The notes beneath the pieces are model-generated. The model was given only the letters and a program-made list of their open reading frames with translations. It searched no databases and was not told where the DNA came from. A stretch of 64,000 bases of DNA. Source: Candidatus Desulforudis audaxviator MP104C (GTDB lineage Bacteria > Bacillota > Desulfotomaculia > Desulfotomaculales > Desulforudaceae). The position numbers were made by a program, and so were the translations under genes. The first letter of the stretch is position 1. Each line of letters opens with the position of its first letter. This document shows, one piece after another, positions 16,988 through 25,654 of the stretch. The stretch covers positions 1,566,501-1,630,500 of the forward strand of contig NC_010424.1 in assembly GCF_000018425.1 (NCBI RefSeq), written 5' to 3'.

Positions 16988-17513
16988 AATAATCTTGGAC
17001 GGCGGTTTCAAAGGTGACATTTCCTCAGACCATTTTAACGATTACAAAGGTGACATTTTCTCAGTCCAAGTTAGTGTGTTTTAGGGTGACATTTTCACTG
17101 GCCATTGACATGTTTCGGCCCATTATGCGCGCCCGTTGTTGTTTCGGCCCGCCGACCGCCTTCACCCTCAAAATTGACTAGCCACAAAATTCAGAGTTAT
17201 CGGAAGGTATTTGCTGTTGCGCGTGGAACTAGACTTTACAAGAAGACTGCTTACCGATGTAATTCATATCGTGGGAAGCCCAGGGTTGCTGGCGCTTGAC
17301 GCCGAGACCGGCCGTTGCCCGGCGCAAAGATTCCAACATACGTGCCTCATCGTCGCCATACTTATCATGAGACTCCCGTTGTTCGCAGCCGTTTTTGGTA
17401 ACCTCAGAACGGACCAGGCGAACTGCCTATCCGTCGCAACAATTGTTCTATCCATCCAGCATCTGCGCCTGTATTCTTTCACGACTTCAATGCAAGTGAG
17501 AGGAGGGTTGTTG

Positions 17514-17705
17514 ATGACCGTAAACTACAAGGAAACCATCGACAACAACGTGGCCCAGATGATCAAGAAGTACTCTCCCGAAAAACCTGCGTCCAGTCCC
17601 GTACAGCCTGCCGCCCCCGCCCCGGCGGCCAATCCGGCGATCACAGGCACACGTGGCGAGTCTTTTTTCGCCAGGCTCTGGAAGTCCATATTCAAATTCA
17701 AGTAG
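17514..17705 (+). CDS. small hypothetical protein with Ala/Pro linker
   Basis: 63 residues, from the ATG at 17514 behind GAGAGGAGGG. It opens with NYKETIDNNVAQMIKKYSPE, continues with a Pro/Ala-rich linker and ends in a basic amphipathic tail (SFFARLWKSIFKFK) that could touch the membrane. No family is recognised. A strong terminator follows 13 bp after the stop, which supports it being a real, monocistronic gene. The 17128-17513 stretch upstream shows no other gene. Confidence 0.6.
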   Translation: MTVNYKETIDNNVAQMIKKYSPEKPASSPVQPAAPAPAANPAITGTRGESFFARLWKSIFKFK

Positions 17706-17717
17706 ACGAAAATACTA

Positions 17718-17750
17718 AAACCGCCCGGTCACCGGGCGGTTTGTTTTTTT
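17718..17750 (+). terminator. intrinsic terminator of the small protein gene
   Basis: AAACCGCCCGGT / ACCGGGCGGTTT stem followed by TTGTTTTTTT on the plus strand. Confidence 0.9.
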
Positions 17751-17757
17751 AGCGGTA

Positions 17758-17831
17758 TGGAGCGGGTGATGGGAATCGAACCCACGTACCCGGCTTGGAA
17801 GGCCGGTGCTCTACCATTGAGCTACACCCGC
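17758..17831 (-). tRNA. tRNA-Gly (anticodon TCC)
   Basis: 74-base cloverleaf. Acceptor GCGGGTG/CACCCGC, anticodon loop CTTCCAA, CCA encoded. Before the IS insertions it would have lain about 35 bp downstream of rdgB. Confidence 0.97.
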
Positions 17832-17866
17832 GCGCTCCAATATTATAACCCGGACGGCGCCCCGCG

Positions 17867-17880
17867 TCAAAGTCTTTTGA
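17867..17880 (-). pseudogene. detached original 3' end of rdgB
   Basis: On the minus strand the bases next to the IS array read on from the rdgB frame as Lys-Arg-Leu-stop (AAA AGA CTT TGA, stop at 17867-17869). Joining them across the 9-bp repeat AGCTCCAGC gives an rdgB end of TELLELKRL, a natural ending for this family. The present rdgB instead ends inside the IS. Confidence 0.75.
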
Positions 17881-17888
17881 GCTCCAGC

Positions 17889-19676
17889 GTTTTGCGTCGT
17901 AAGCATTTTTGGTCCCGACAAGGCAACGCCCACACCCGGCACCGGCTGTTCCCCAAGCCACAAAACACAGTTAGCAACCTAATATTGGGGTAAATGGAGT
18001 ATATAGACTATGCCGCTCTGCCAAAGGGCAAACTTACCCCAGCGCCACTCTGGGCGTCTCTTGGCAGGTAATCTGTTTTCCGGTTGAGCCCCGTCAGGCC
18101 GCCTTCACCAGGCTCCTTAAGTCTATTCCTTGTTTTTGTCGCAGTCGGCCCACGGCCATCGCCAGCATCACCATCAGGGCCAACCCGCAACGCAGCTTCA
18201 TCTTCTTCAAGCCCCGAATGAAATGCTTTTCAAATCCGTAGGCCTCGTCCAGGCGGGCATTTACCCTTTCTACCGCCGTACGCTTTTTGTAGAGTGTTTT
18301 CCACTTGTAGCTGGACCGCGCCAGCGGAGTGAAGATCCGCCGGTCTTCCACCAGGGGAATACGTATCCCACCGGTTGCGGCACATTGTTCCATGCCCCGG
18401 CACTCTACTCCGTAGTGCCGGGCCGGACAGCGGTATTTCAAGGTTTCCCGGTCTTTCTCAAATCCCCCGAAGGCCATCTCGCGACGTTTGTTTGTCTCGG
18501 GGCAGCAACAATAAACCGTTCCACGGTAATCGTAAACGATGTTCTCCTTACCGGTTACAAGCCACGTCTCCTCGCCGTCCCGCCACGTGTTGCGGATGTC
18601 AATCACGGGCTTGATCCGGTATTCGTCCCAGAGTTTCACGTTTAGCTTGATGTCGTCAAAGGCTTTGTCCGCCGCCAATGCCTCGCAGCGGGCCACAATC
18701 TCCGGATGCTCTTTCGCCACCCGATCAATGAGTATATGTCCCTCTTTCACGTCGCTGGCCGATGCCTTTGTCACCGCAAATCCCACCGGCAGTTCATAAA
18801 CAGCGTCAACTACAAGGTGGAGTTTGTAGCCAAACCACCACACGACTTTTTCCCATAGGGTGCCGCCTTTCTTACGCCCCCGGTATGTTTTCCGGCCCCA
18901 GTCCGCATCGGTGTCCCGGCGCCCGTCAGGCTTTTGGACCTTCTCTTCTTCATCCCGCTTTTTGCCCCGGGCCAGACTGCTGACGGCTTTGCTGTCTATG
19001 GCCAAAATTCGACCGAAATCCGGTAGCAGCACTCTTATTTCATCCACCAGCCGCGTAAATATGTTTTCCACTTCGTCGGCGTGCCGCATCAGTTTCACCA
19101 AGATGCGGCTGTATATGTAAGAAGGCGGAACGGCATCCTCGCCCCGGGCCGGATCAAAACCGCAAAGTTCCCGCAACTGGCCGTTCCGGCAGAGTTCCCG
19201 CCGCAGGCTCTCCACAGACACGTGCTGAAATACGATCCCGGCCAGGATGGAGTTCCAAACCGCCCGCACCGGGTAATCATCCCGTCCCTTACCACGCTCT
19301 CTCTCCAGCTTTTGCATCAACTGCTCATCGGGCAGGTGGTTCACTACAAGCAAAAAACGTTCCAAGTCACCGAGTTCGTCGATTTCCTGCCACCCAAAAA
19401 GCCGCTGTTGTGGTATAATGGCCATAAGGGAAACCTCCTTCGTGGTTCTTTTTTGGTGGTTACAAAAAGGATTCTCCACAAAAGGGGGTTTCCCTTCTTA
19501 TTTCTCATTCTCCTTCGCTTTTTCTCCGCTTTTCTCCCTTGGGGTCAATTTTGCCGATCCGCCCGTTACCCATCCCTGCAAACCGCATAAAATCCGGATT
19601 GGACCGGGGTAAAATGTTTTTTCCGCAACTCTAAAACAGCCTATTTATCTTTTCTCCCGAACATCGCAAATGGCTT
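17889..19676 (-). mobile_element. tandem IS4/IS5-like element, copy 1
   Basis: About 1,788 bp, nearly identical to copy 2 (five or so differences noticed). Ends are imperfect inverted repeats around TTTGCG (left GCGTTTTGCGTCGT, right inverted GCCATTTGCGATGT). The two copies are direct repeats; the 9-mer AGCTCCAGC lies outside both outer ends (17880-17888 and 21475-21483), and a 7/9 match, GGCTTCAGC, lies between the copies. Confidence 0.85.
18094..19425 (-). CDS. DDE transposase of tandem IS, copy 1
   Basis: 443 residues from the ATG at 19425 behind AAGGAGG. N-terminal DUF772-like region (VRAVWNSILAGIVFQHVSVE), RILAIDSKAV with the first catalytic Asp, LAADKAFDD with the second, a Cys-rich insert (YCCCPETNK, RCPARHYGVECRGMEQC) and the C-terminal YKKRTAVERVNARLDE carrying the catalytic Glu. 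The cysteines probably form a zinc knuckle as in IS1182/IS5-related transposases. The frame is intact; family placement between IS4 and IS5 groups is uncertain. Confidence 0.9.
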   Translation of the reverse strand: MAIIPQQRLFGWQEIDELGDLERFLLVVNHLPDEQLMQKLERERGKGRDDYPVRAVWNSILAGIVFQHVSVESLRRELCRNGQLRELCGFDPARGEDAVPPSYIYSRILVKLMRHADEVENIFTRLVDEIRVLLPDFGRILAIDSKAVSSLARGKKRDEEEKVQKPDGRRDTDADWGRKTYRGRKKGGTLWEKVVWWFGYKLHLVVDAVYELPVGFAVTKASASDVKEGHILIDRVAKEHPEIVARCEALAADKAFDDIKLNVKLWDEYRIKPVIDIRNTWRDGEETWLVTGKENIVYDYRGTVYCCCPETNKRREMAFGGFEKDRETLKYRCPARHYGVECRGMEQCAATGGIRIPLVEDRRIFTPLARSSYKWKTLYKKRTAVERVNARLDEAYGFEKHFIRGLKKMKLRCGLALMVMLAMAVGRLRQKQGIDLRSLVKAA

Positions 19677-19685
19677 GGCTTCAGC

Positions 19686-21474
19686 GTTTTGCGTTGTAAG
19701 CATTTTTGGTCCCGACAAGGCAACGCCCACACCCGGCACCGGCTGTTCCCCAAGCCACAAAACACAGTTAGCAACCTAATATTGGGGTAAATGGAGTATA
19801 TAGACTATGCCGCTCTGCCAAAGGGCAAACTTACCCCAGCGCCACTCTGGGCGTCTCTTGGCAGGTAATCTGTTTTCCGGTTGAGCCCCGTCAGGCCGCC
19901 TTCACCAGGCTCCTTAAGTCTATTCCTTGTTTTTGTCGCAGTCGGCCCACGGCCATCGCCAGCATCACCATCAGGGCCAACCCGCAACGCAGCTTCATCT
20001 TCTTCAAGCCCCGAATGAAATGCTTTTCAAATCCGTAGGCCTCGTCCAGGCGGGCATTTACCCTTTCTACCGCCGTACGCTTTTTGTAGAGTGTTTTCCA
20101 CTTGTAGCTGGACCGCGCCAGCGGGGTGAAGATCCGCCGGTCTTCCACCAGGGGAATACGTATCCCACCGGTTGCGGCACATTGTTCCATGCCCCGGCAC
20201 TCTACTCCGTAGTGCCGGGCCGGACAGCGGTATTTCAAGGTTTCCCGGTCTTTCTCAAATCCCCCGAAGGCCATCTCGCGACGTTTGTTTGTCTCGGGGC
20301 AGCAACAATAAACCGTTCCACGGTAATCGTAAACGATGTTCTCCTTACCGGTTACAAGCCACGTCTCCTCGCCGTCCCGCCACGTGTTGCGGATGTCAAT
20401 CACGGGCTTGATCCGGTATTCGTCCCAGAGTTTCACGTTTAGCTTGATGTCGTCAAAGGCTTTGTCCGCCGCCAATGCCTCGCAGCGGGCCACAATCTCC
20501 GGATGCTCTTTCGCCACCCGATCAATGAGTATATGTCCCTCTTTCACGTCGCTGGCCGATGCCTTTGTCACCGCAAATCCCACCGGCAGTTCATAAACAG
20601 CGTCAACTACAAGGTGGAGTTTGTAGCCAAACCACCACACAACTTTTTCCCATAGGGTGCCGCCTTTCTTACGCCCCCGGTATGTTTTCCGGCCCCAGTC
20701 CGCATCGGTGTCCCGGCGCCCGTCAGGCTTTTGGACCTTCTCTTCTTCATCCCGCTTTTTGCCCCGGGCCAGACTGCTGACGGCTTTGCTGTCTATGGCC
20801 AAAATTCGACCGAAATCCGGTAGCAGCACTCTTATTTCATCCACCAGCCGCGTAAATATGTTTTCCACTTCGTCGGCGTGCCGCATCAGTTTCACCAAGA
20901 TGCGGCTGTATATGTAAGAAGGCGGAACGGCATCCTCGCCCCGGGCCGGATCAAAACCGCAAAGTTCCCGCAACTGGCCGTTCCGGCAGAGTTCCCGCCG
21001 CAGGCTCTCCACAGACACGTGCTGAAATACGATCCCGGCCAGGATGGAGTTCCAAACCGCCCGCACCGGGTAATCATCCCGTCCCTTACCACGCTCTCTC
21101 TCCAGCTTTTGCATCAACTGCTCATCGGGCAGGTGGTTCACTACAAGCAAAAAACGTTCCAAGTCACCGAGTTCGTCGATTTCCTGCCACCCAAAAAGCC
21201 GCTGTTGTGGTATAATGGCCATAAGGGAAACCTCCTTCGTGGTTCTTTTTTGGTGGTTACAAAAAGGATTCTCCACAAAAGGGGGTTTTCCCTTCTTATT
21301 TCTCATTCTCCTTCGCTTTTTCTCCGCCTTTCTCCCTTGGGGTCAATTTTGCCGATCCGCCCGTTACCCATCCCTGCAAACCGCATAAAATCCGGATTGG
21401 ACCGGGGTAAAATGTTTTTTCCGCAACTCTAAAACAGCCTATTTATCTTTTCTCCCGAACATCGCAAATGGCTT
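19686..21474 (-). mobile_element. tandem IS4/IS5-like element, copy 2
   Basis: About 1,789 bp, the same as copy 1 apart from a few substitutions and one extra T near 21287. Its right end forms the new 3' end of rdgB. Confidence 0.85.
19891..21222 (-). CDS. DDE transposase of tandem IS, copy 2
   Basis: 443 residues from the ATG at 21222, with the same ribosome binding site and the same deduced protein sequence as copy 1 as far as I can compare. All three catalytic residues are present. Both copies are therefore potentially functional, and the pair could mobilise as a unit or excise by recombination. Confidence 0.9.
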   Translation of the reverse strand: MAIIPQQRLFGWQEIDELGDLERFLLVVNHLPDEQLMQKLERERGKGRDDYPVRAVWNSILAGIVFQHVSVESLRRELCRNGQLRELCGFDPARGEDAVPPSYIYSRILVKLMRHADEVENIFTRLVDEIRVLLPDFGRILAIDSKAVSSLARGKKRDEEEKVQKPDGRRDTDADWGRKTYRGRKKGGTLWEKVVWWFGYKLHLVVDAVYELPVGFAVTKASASDVKEGHILIDRVAKEHPEIVARCEALAADKAFDDIKLNVKLWDEYRIKPVIDIRNTWRDGEETWLVTGKENIVYDYRGTVYCCCPETNKRREMAFGGFEKDRETLKYRCPARHYGVECRGMEQCAATGGIRIPLVEDRRIFTPLARSSYKWKTLYKKRTAVERVNARLDEAYGFEKHFIRGLKKMKLRCGLALMVMLAMAVGRLRQKQGIDLRSLVKAA

Positions 21475-22073
21475 AGCTCCAGCAGTTCAGTGACTGCCCC
21501 GAAGGCTTTGGCCAGCGCGCGGCCCCGATGGCTGATCCGGTTCTTAGTCGCCAGGTCGAGTTCTCCAAAGGTCATATCGTACTCCGGCACGTAGAACAGG
21601 GGGTCGTATCCGAAACCTTTGGTCCCCCGAGGCTCGTAGCCAATGAACCCCTCACAGGTACCCTCGGTAAGTCGCTCGGTTCCCTCCGCGGTCACCAGAG
21701 CGATTACACAGCGGAAGCGGGCCCGCCTCTTGTCCCACGGTACTCCTTCCAGAAGCCGGAGTAATTTCTCATTGTTGCGGCCGTCATCCCGGGGTTCCCC
21801 GGCGAAGCGGGCCGAGTGCACCCCGGGTGCACCGTCCAGCACGTCCACCTCCAAACCCGAGTCGTCCGCCAGGGCCAGCTGACCGGTCCGGGCCGCCACC
21901 ATCCGGGCCTTGGTCAGAGCGTTCGCTTCAAAGGTGTCGCCCTCCTCGGGAATCTCCTCGATCTCCGGGTAGGATGAAAGCGAGACGACCTCGACCCCCA
22001 GCGGGGCAAGCAGAGCCGCCATTTCCCTGACTTTACCTTCATTTCTGGTCGCCAGTACCAGCCGCGCCATTTT
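21429..22073 (-). CDS. rdgB: XTP/dITP diphosphatase (RdgB/HAM1) with IS-derived tail
   Basis: 214 residues. It removes non-canonical purine triphosphates (dITP, XTP) from the nucleotide pool. Family motifs: [14 protein letters not shown] at the N-terminus, [12 protein letters not shown], the active-site [20 protein letters not shown] and [15 protein letters not shown]. The last 14 residues ([14 protein letters not shown]) are read from the IS and replace Lys-Arg-Leu. The core ends normally at AVTELLEL, so the enzyme is probably active. The ATG at 22073 overlaps rph by 35 bp. Confidence 0.92.
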   Translation of the reverse strand, partial: KMARLVLATRNEGKVREMAALLAPLGVEVVSLSSYPEIEEIPEEGDTFEANALTKARMVAARTGQLALADDSGLEVDVLDGAPGVHSARFAGEPRDDGRNNEKLLRLLEGVPWDKRRARFRCVIALVTAEGTERLTEGTCEGFIGYEPRGTKGFGYDPLFYVPEYDMTFGELDLATKNRISHRGRALAKAFGAVTELLELSHLRCSGEKINRLF

Positions 22074-22824
22074 GATTTCCCCTCCGCTTCCCGATCTCTT
22101 CGGCCAGCGAACCCAGAACCGCCCGCTGTTGCTCCACCAGGCTCCGGATTCCGACAACCGCCAGGTCAAGCAGCCGGTCGACGTCCGCCCGTTCGAAGGT
22201 CGTTCCTTCCCCGGTTCCCTGTACTTCCACGAAACGGCCCGTCCCGGTCATCACCACGTTGAAATCCACCTCCGCCGCCGAGTCCTCCGCAAAGCACAGG
22301 TCAAGGACGGCCTCCCCCTCGAACAGGCCCACGCTGGTCGCCGCCACGTAGTCCAGCACCGGCAACCGCGGGGTCACGCCCTCAGTCACCAAGGTCTGCA
22401 TGGCGTCTACCAGGGCCACAAAACCCCCGGTGATGGCGGCCGTCCGGGTCCCGCCGTCGGCCTGGATCACGTCACAGTCCAGGATGACGGTACGCTCCCC
22501 CAGGGCGGGCAGGTCGACTACCGCACGCAGGGAGCGGCCAATCAATCTCTGGATTTCCAGGCTGCGCCCCCCGGGGTGGCCTTTCACACTTTCCCGGATC
22601 CCCCGGACCCCGGTGGCCCGGGGCAGCATCCCAAACTCCGCGGTCACCCAGCCCTTGCCCGCGCCTTTCAGGAAGGTGGGCACCCGGTTATCGATACTGG
22701 CCGTGCAGATCACGCGGGTGTCACCCACCTCAATCAAGGCGGAACCCTCGGCGTATTTGTTGTAGTGCCGGGTGATGTACACCGGGCGCATCTGCGCCGG
22801 GGCCCGGCCGTCCACTCGAATCAT
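22039..22824 (-). CDS. rph: ribonuclease PH
   Basis: 261 residues. Phosphorolytic 3'-5' exoribonuclease trimming tRNA 3' ends. It starts [20 protein letters not shown] at 22824; [20 protein letters not shown] and the phosphate-binding Arg pair in [20 protein letters not shown] are conserved, as are [19 protein letters not shown] and the C-terminal GTGEGTTF. Gene order rph-rdgB is common in Firmicutes. The stretch upstream of 22824 overlaps the preceding gene and is not part of the protein. Confidence 0.95.
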   Translation of the reverse strand: MIRVDGRAPAQMRPVYITRHYNKYAEGSALIEVGDTRVICTASIDNRVPTFLKGAGKGWVTAEFGMLPRATGVRGIRESVKGHPGGRSLEIQRLIGRSLRAVVDLPALGERTVILDCDVIQADGGTRTAAITGGFVALVDAMQTLVTEGVTPRLPVLDYVAATSVGLFEGEAVLDLCFAEDSAAEVDFNVVMTGTGRFVEVQGTGEGTTFERADVDRLLDLAVVGIRSLVEQQRAVLGSLAEEIGKRRGNQNGAAGTGDQK

Positions 22825-22870
22825 TTCCGTCCTCCAGTCTTTTTGCGCGGCCGCCCCGCGGGGCACCGCT

Positions 22871-23638
22871 TCATATGCTGTACGTCTCACCCTCGCGCGC
22901 CGCCAGCACCGGCCCTCCAAAAGCATCTGCAGCCTCCGCCGCCAGCACCGCCGGGTCGTATTCCGGCCAGAAGTGGGTCAAAACCAGGCGTGCGGCCCCA
23001 CTTGCCCGGGCCAACTCCCCGGCTTGGACGGAGGTGAGGTGTACCGCCTTCAGCTGGGCGCTGTCGCGTGCCAAGCCCGTGGCCTCACACAGCAAGAGCC
23101 CCGCCCCTGCCCAGTGACGGGCCAGTTCCGGAAAGTAGGCGGTGTCTCCCGAGTAAACGAAGCACCCCCGCGCACTGCCGCTGACCGCCACCCCGTATCC
23201 GGGGGAAGAATGGCGCGTGGGCAGAAACTCAATCTCCAGGCTCCCGGCGATGGCGACTCTCCGGTCCCCTTTCCGGGGGAGACTCTCGATCGTCCGGACC
23301 GTGAAGGCTTCATTGTCCCCGGCTAGGCGCTCAAATTCACCCCGAGGCTCTTGCGGCACGAACAGAGTCAGCGGTTCCGCGCGGCTGCCGTCCCTCCTGG
23401 CGCCCTTCAGCGCGTGCCGCAGGCAGAAGAGGTCGGCGCAGTGGTCAAGGTGAAAATGGGAGACGACAACGGCCGACAAGGCGCGGAAATCGACTGCCGC
23501 AGCCAGACGGCTGAAACTGCCGTTCCCCGCTTCCAGCAGCACCAGGGTCTCCCGGTCCCGCAACAGGTAGCCCGAACAGGCGCCCCCGGCCCGCGGGTAG
23601 GGGGCCCAACACCCCAGTACCGTAACGTCCATTCCCAA
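22871..23638 (-). CDS. metallo-beta-lactamase-fold hydrolase (RNase Z-like)
   Basis: 255 residues. Metal-binding HFHLDH motif near 61-66, a YSGDTAYF strand with the bridging Asp, and a final THFWPEYDP His. The N-terminal [11 protein letters not shown] corresponds to the family's LDCGnG turn, with Glu-Ala instead of Asp-Cys. This subfamily includes RNase Z-like and phosphodiesterase-like enzymes; the substrate here is unknown. It sits 46 bp before rph in the same orientation and may be part of that operon. Confidence 0.85.
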   Translation of the reverse strand: MGMDVTVLGCWAPYPRAGGACSGYLLRDRETLVLLEAGNGSFSRLAAAVDFRALSAVVVSHFHLDHCADLFCLRHALKGARRDGSRAEPLTLFVPQEPRGEFERLAGDNEAFTVRTIESLPRKGDRRVAIAGSLEIEFLPTRHSSPGYGVAVSGSARGCFVYSGDTAYFPELARHWAGAGLLLCEATGLARDSAQLKAVHLTSVQAGELARASGAARLVLTHFWPEYDPAVLAAEAADAFGGPVLAAREGETYSI

Positions 23639-23644
23639 CCCCTC

Positions 23645-24625
23645 CTACCGGAGCATTTCCACAAACGCCTCAAGGCGCACCCGGGTACGGGCGTCCAGCG
23701 GCCCCGGGTTATTCCCCTCAACGGTAAGCACCGGCACCCGCAGTTCGTGACGGACGATGAGGTCTTCGATCTGGCGGAAACAAAAACTCTGCACGTAGTG
23801 GATCACGCCGCGCACCGATCGCCGCTCGAGTTCCCGCTTGATGTCCTCGAGCCGGTAGAAGATCCCGTAGGGATAAGTGTACAGGCGGTACTGCTCTACC
23901 AAATTTTCCGTGTCAAAGGGCATGGTAAACTGGCGCTGGGTTTCGTTAAAGACGACGCGGGCCCCCAGTTGCTCCAAAAACCCGTAAATGTCGGCGTTGA
24001 TCGGCGGCACCCCGATGTACGCCAGGCGGATTTCCTCACCCCGGGGCGGGGCTTGTCGCGCCCGGGCCAGGAACTTGTTCACCCTGGCCCGGAAAGACTC
24101 CGGATCACCCTCAAAGTCGCTGCACGTCACCTGGTAGAAGTGGTTGTCCCAGCCTCCGACCCGGTTTTCCTCCCAGGTGAGCCGGTCCAAGTCCCGTACC
24201 GCACCCCGGATTTCGCCCAGCCTGGCGCTGGTTTCACGTACCGCCGGCCAGTCTACGCCGAAATACTGCATCAGTTTCTCGATCTGCAGTTTCAAAAGGT
24301 CGTAATCCCGGTCGAAAGGGTAGGCGAAAGGAATGACGCACACCCCGGCCAGTTGCAGGGTCTCCATGAGGGCGTGGGTGTTGCTGCAGTCTCCCTGGGT
24401 GACCGCGATCACGGTGTCGAGAGTCCGGTCCCGGATCACTGTGCCGTAGATCCCCTTTATCCAGGCACAGATGTTGCGGGGGTATCCGGCGACCTCGGCC
24501 TCCTCCACCAGTTGACGCGGATCGGCACTGGTAATAAAAACGTTGTTCAGGTCCACCGGCACCCATCCGGCCGCGAACACGACCTCGCTCGGGATGGTGG
24601 TGGTGATACCTACTCGCCTGGTCAC
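23645..24625 (-). CDS. 2-hydroxyacyl-CoA dehydratase D-component / HgdB-type protein
   Basis: 326 residues. The 4Fe-4S-binding 2-hydroxyglutaryl-CoA dehydratase / benzoyl-CoA reductase beta family: IPSEVVFAAGWVPVDLNNVF at the start, AVTQGDCSNTHALMETL with a cluster Cys, RLAYIGVPPINADIYGFLEQ in the second domain and VIHYVQSFCFRQIEDLIV with another Cys. Only one subunit is present with no activator ATPase or partner next to it, so the substrate is unknown; stand-alone members are common in Clostridia. It precedes the MBL gene by 6 bp. Confidence 0.82.
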   Translation of the reverse strand: MTRRVGITTTIPSEVVFAAGWVPVDLNNVFITSADPRQLVEEAEVAGYPRNICAWIKGIYGTVIRDRTLDTVIAVTQGDCSNTHALMETLQLAGVCVIPFAYPFDRDYDLLKLQIEKLMQYFGVDWPAVRETSARLGEIRGAVRDLDRLTWEENRVGGWDNHFYQVTCSDFEGDPESFRARVNKFLARARQAPPRGEEIRLAYIGVPPINADIYGFLEQLGARVVFNETQRQFTMPFDTENLVEQYRLYTYPYGIFYRLEDIKRELERRSVRGVIHYVQSFCFRQIEDLIVRHELRVPVLTVEGNNPGPLDARTRVRLEAFVEMLR

Positions 24626-24674
24626 TGTCTCGCCACACTTTGTTAATATGATCTCTCGGGAAAGTTTCTTTGAT

Positions 24675-25496
24675 TCACCTGAGAAGACAGATTTCGGTAA
24701 CCGGCTCCGGCTCCCGACCCAGGAATTGTCCGGCCACCGCCCGGAAAGCGTCGGCGCTCCCGCTCACGAAGTAGCGGAGCGAAACCGTGTCCTGCTCCCC
24801 CTGCGCACCCGGGTTGTCTGCAGAAAAACCCCGCCGGAGCATATCAAGCCGCGCGGCCCGCACGGTAGCGGCCGCCGGGTCCACGAGCACCACCTCCGGA
24901 CCAAGCACCCGCTCGATCACGTCCCGCAGGAACGGGTAATGGGTGCAACCCAGGATCAGGGTGTCGATACCTTGCTCTCGCAGGGGCTCCAGGTATTCAC
25001 GCACCGCTTGTTCGGCCTTGGGAGTATCGGACTCCCCGGACTCGACCAGGGGCACCAAGCGCGGCGCAGCCTGGCTGAACACTTGGCAATTCCGATTCAG
25101 CGCCGACACCGCCCGGGCATAGGCGCCCGCTTTCACGGTCGCCTCGGTGGCAATCAGGCCGATTCTGCCGGTCGCCGACAGCCGGACAGCCTCGGCCGCT
25201 CCGGGCTCGATCAGGCCGATCATCGGCACCTGGAAACGGTCGCGCATTAGCCGGAGTGAAACGGCGGAACTGGTGTTGCACGCGAAAATGATGTAATCTG
25301 CCCCTTGACTGCAAAGAAAACCGATGATCCGTTCGGCGTAGGACAACAGCTCGTCCACACTTTTGTCCCCGTATGGAACGTGAGCGGTGTCACCAAAGTA
25401 AATCACGCGCTTTCCCGGCAGGATAACGGATACTTCCCGGACAACCGTCAGTCCCCCCACCCCGGAATCAAACAGGCCGACCGTGCCCTTTGCCAA
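24675..25496 (-). CDS. murI: glutamate racemase
   Basis: 273 residues. It supplies D-glutamate for peptidoglycan. LFDSGVGGLTVVREV is the N-terminal hallmark; catalytic cysteines lie in IIFACNTSSAVS and LILGCTHYPFL; YFGDTAHVPYG is the substrate loop. I place the start at the TTG at 25496 (AAGGAGA eight bases upstream), which gives the usual N-terminus; a longer frame starts at 25526 without a ribosome binding site. Confidence 0.95.
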   Translation of the reverse strand: MAKGTVGLFDSGVGGLTVVREVSVILPGKRVIYFGDTAHVPYGDKSVDELLSYAERIIGFLCSQGADYIIFACNTSSAVSLRLMRDRFQVPMIGLIEPGAAEAVRLSATGRIGLIATEATVKAGAYARAVSALNRNCQVFSQAAPRLVPLVESGESDTPKAEQAVREYLEPLREQGIDTLILGCTHYPFLRDVIERVLGPEVVLVDPAAATVRAARLDMLRRGFSADNPGAQGEQDTVSLRYFVSGSADAFRAVAGQFLGREPEPVTEICLLR

Positions 25497-25600
25497 ACTG
25501 CTTCTCTCCTTAAAACAACCAAGCACTAGAAGCGACCCGTTCGCGGGTCTAGCATGATTCTATTCTGGTGCAACTGATTCCTGCATACACGGTAACCGGC

Positions 25601-25629
25601 GAAAAACCCCCGGGCAGCACCCGGGGGTT
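25601..25629 (-). terminator. intrinsic terminator of the amidase gene
   Basis: AACCCCCGGG / CCCGGGGGTT stem, loop of five, followed by TTTTT on the minus strand, 25 bp after the amidase stop. Confidence 0.9.
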
Positions 25630-25654
25630 CAGGGTCTTCAAAGCCGACCGGGTG

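Larger units (their letters stand above)
15474..17109 (+). mobile_element. ISNCY-type insertion sequence with 18-bp flanking direct repeats
   Basis: About 1.63 kb around one transposase gene. The ends carry related inverted repeats: GGCC-GTGA-A-TGTCACC (15482-15500 and, inverted, 17085-17103). Further internal copies of TGAGAAAATGTCACC occur at 15511-15525 and inverted at 17048-17065 and 17015-17030, probably transposase-binding sites. The 18-mer ATGTTTCGGCCCATTATG is present just outside both ends (15456-15473 and 17110-17127). Exact ends are uncertain by a few bases. Confidence 0.75.

Noticed and set aside
22072-23037. 321-residue plus-strand open frame
   Set aside because: Antisense to rph and the MBL-fold gene; no domain features.
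23351-24646. 431-residue plus-strand open frame
   Set aside because: Antisense to the MBL-fold and HgdB-like genes, His/Pro/Gln-rich composition typical of GC-rich shadow frames, no motif or ribosome binding site.
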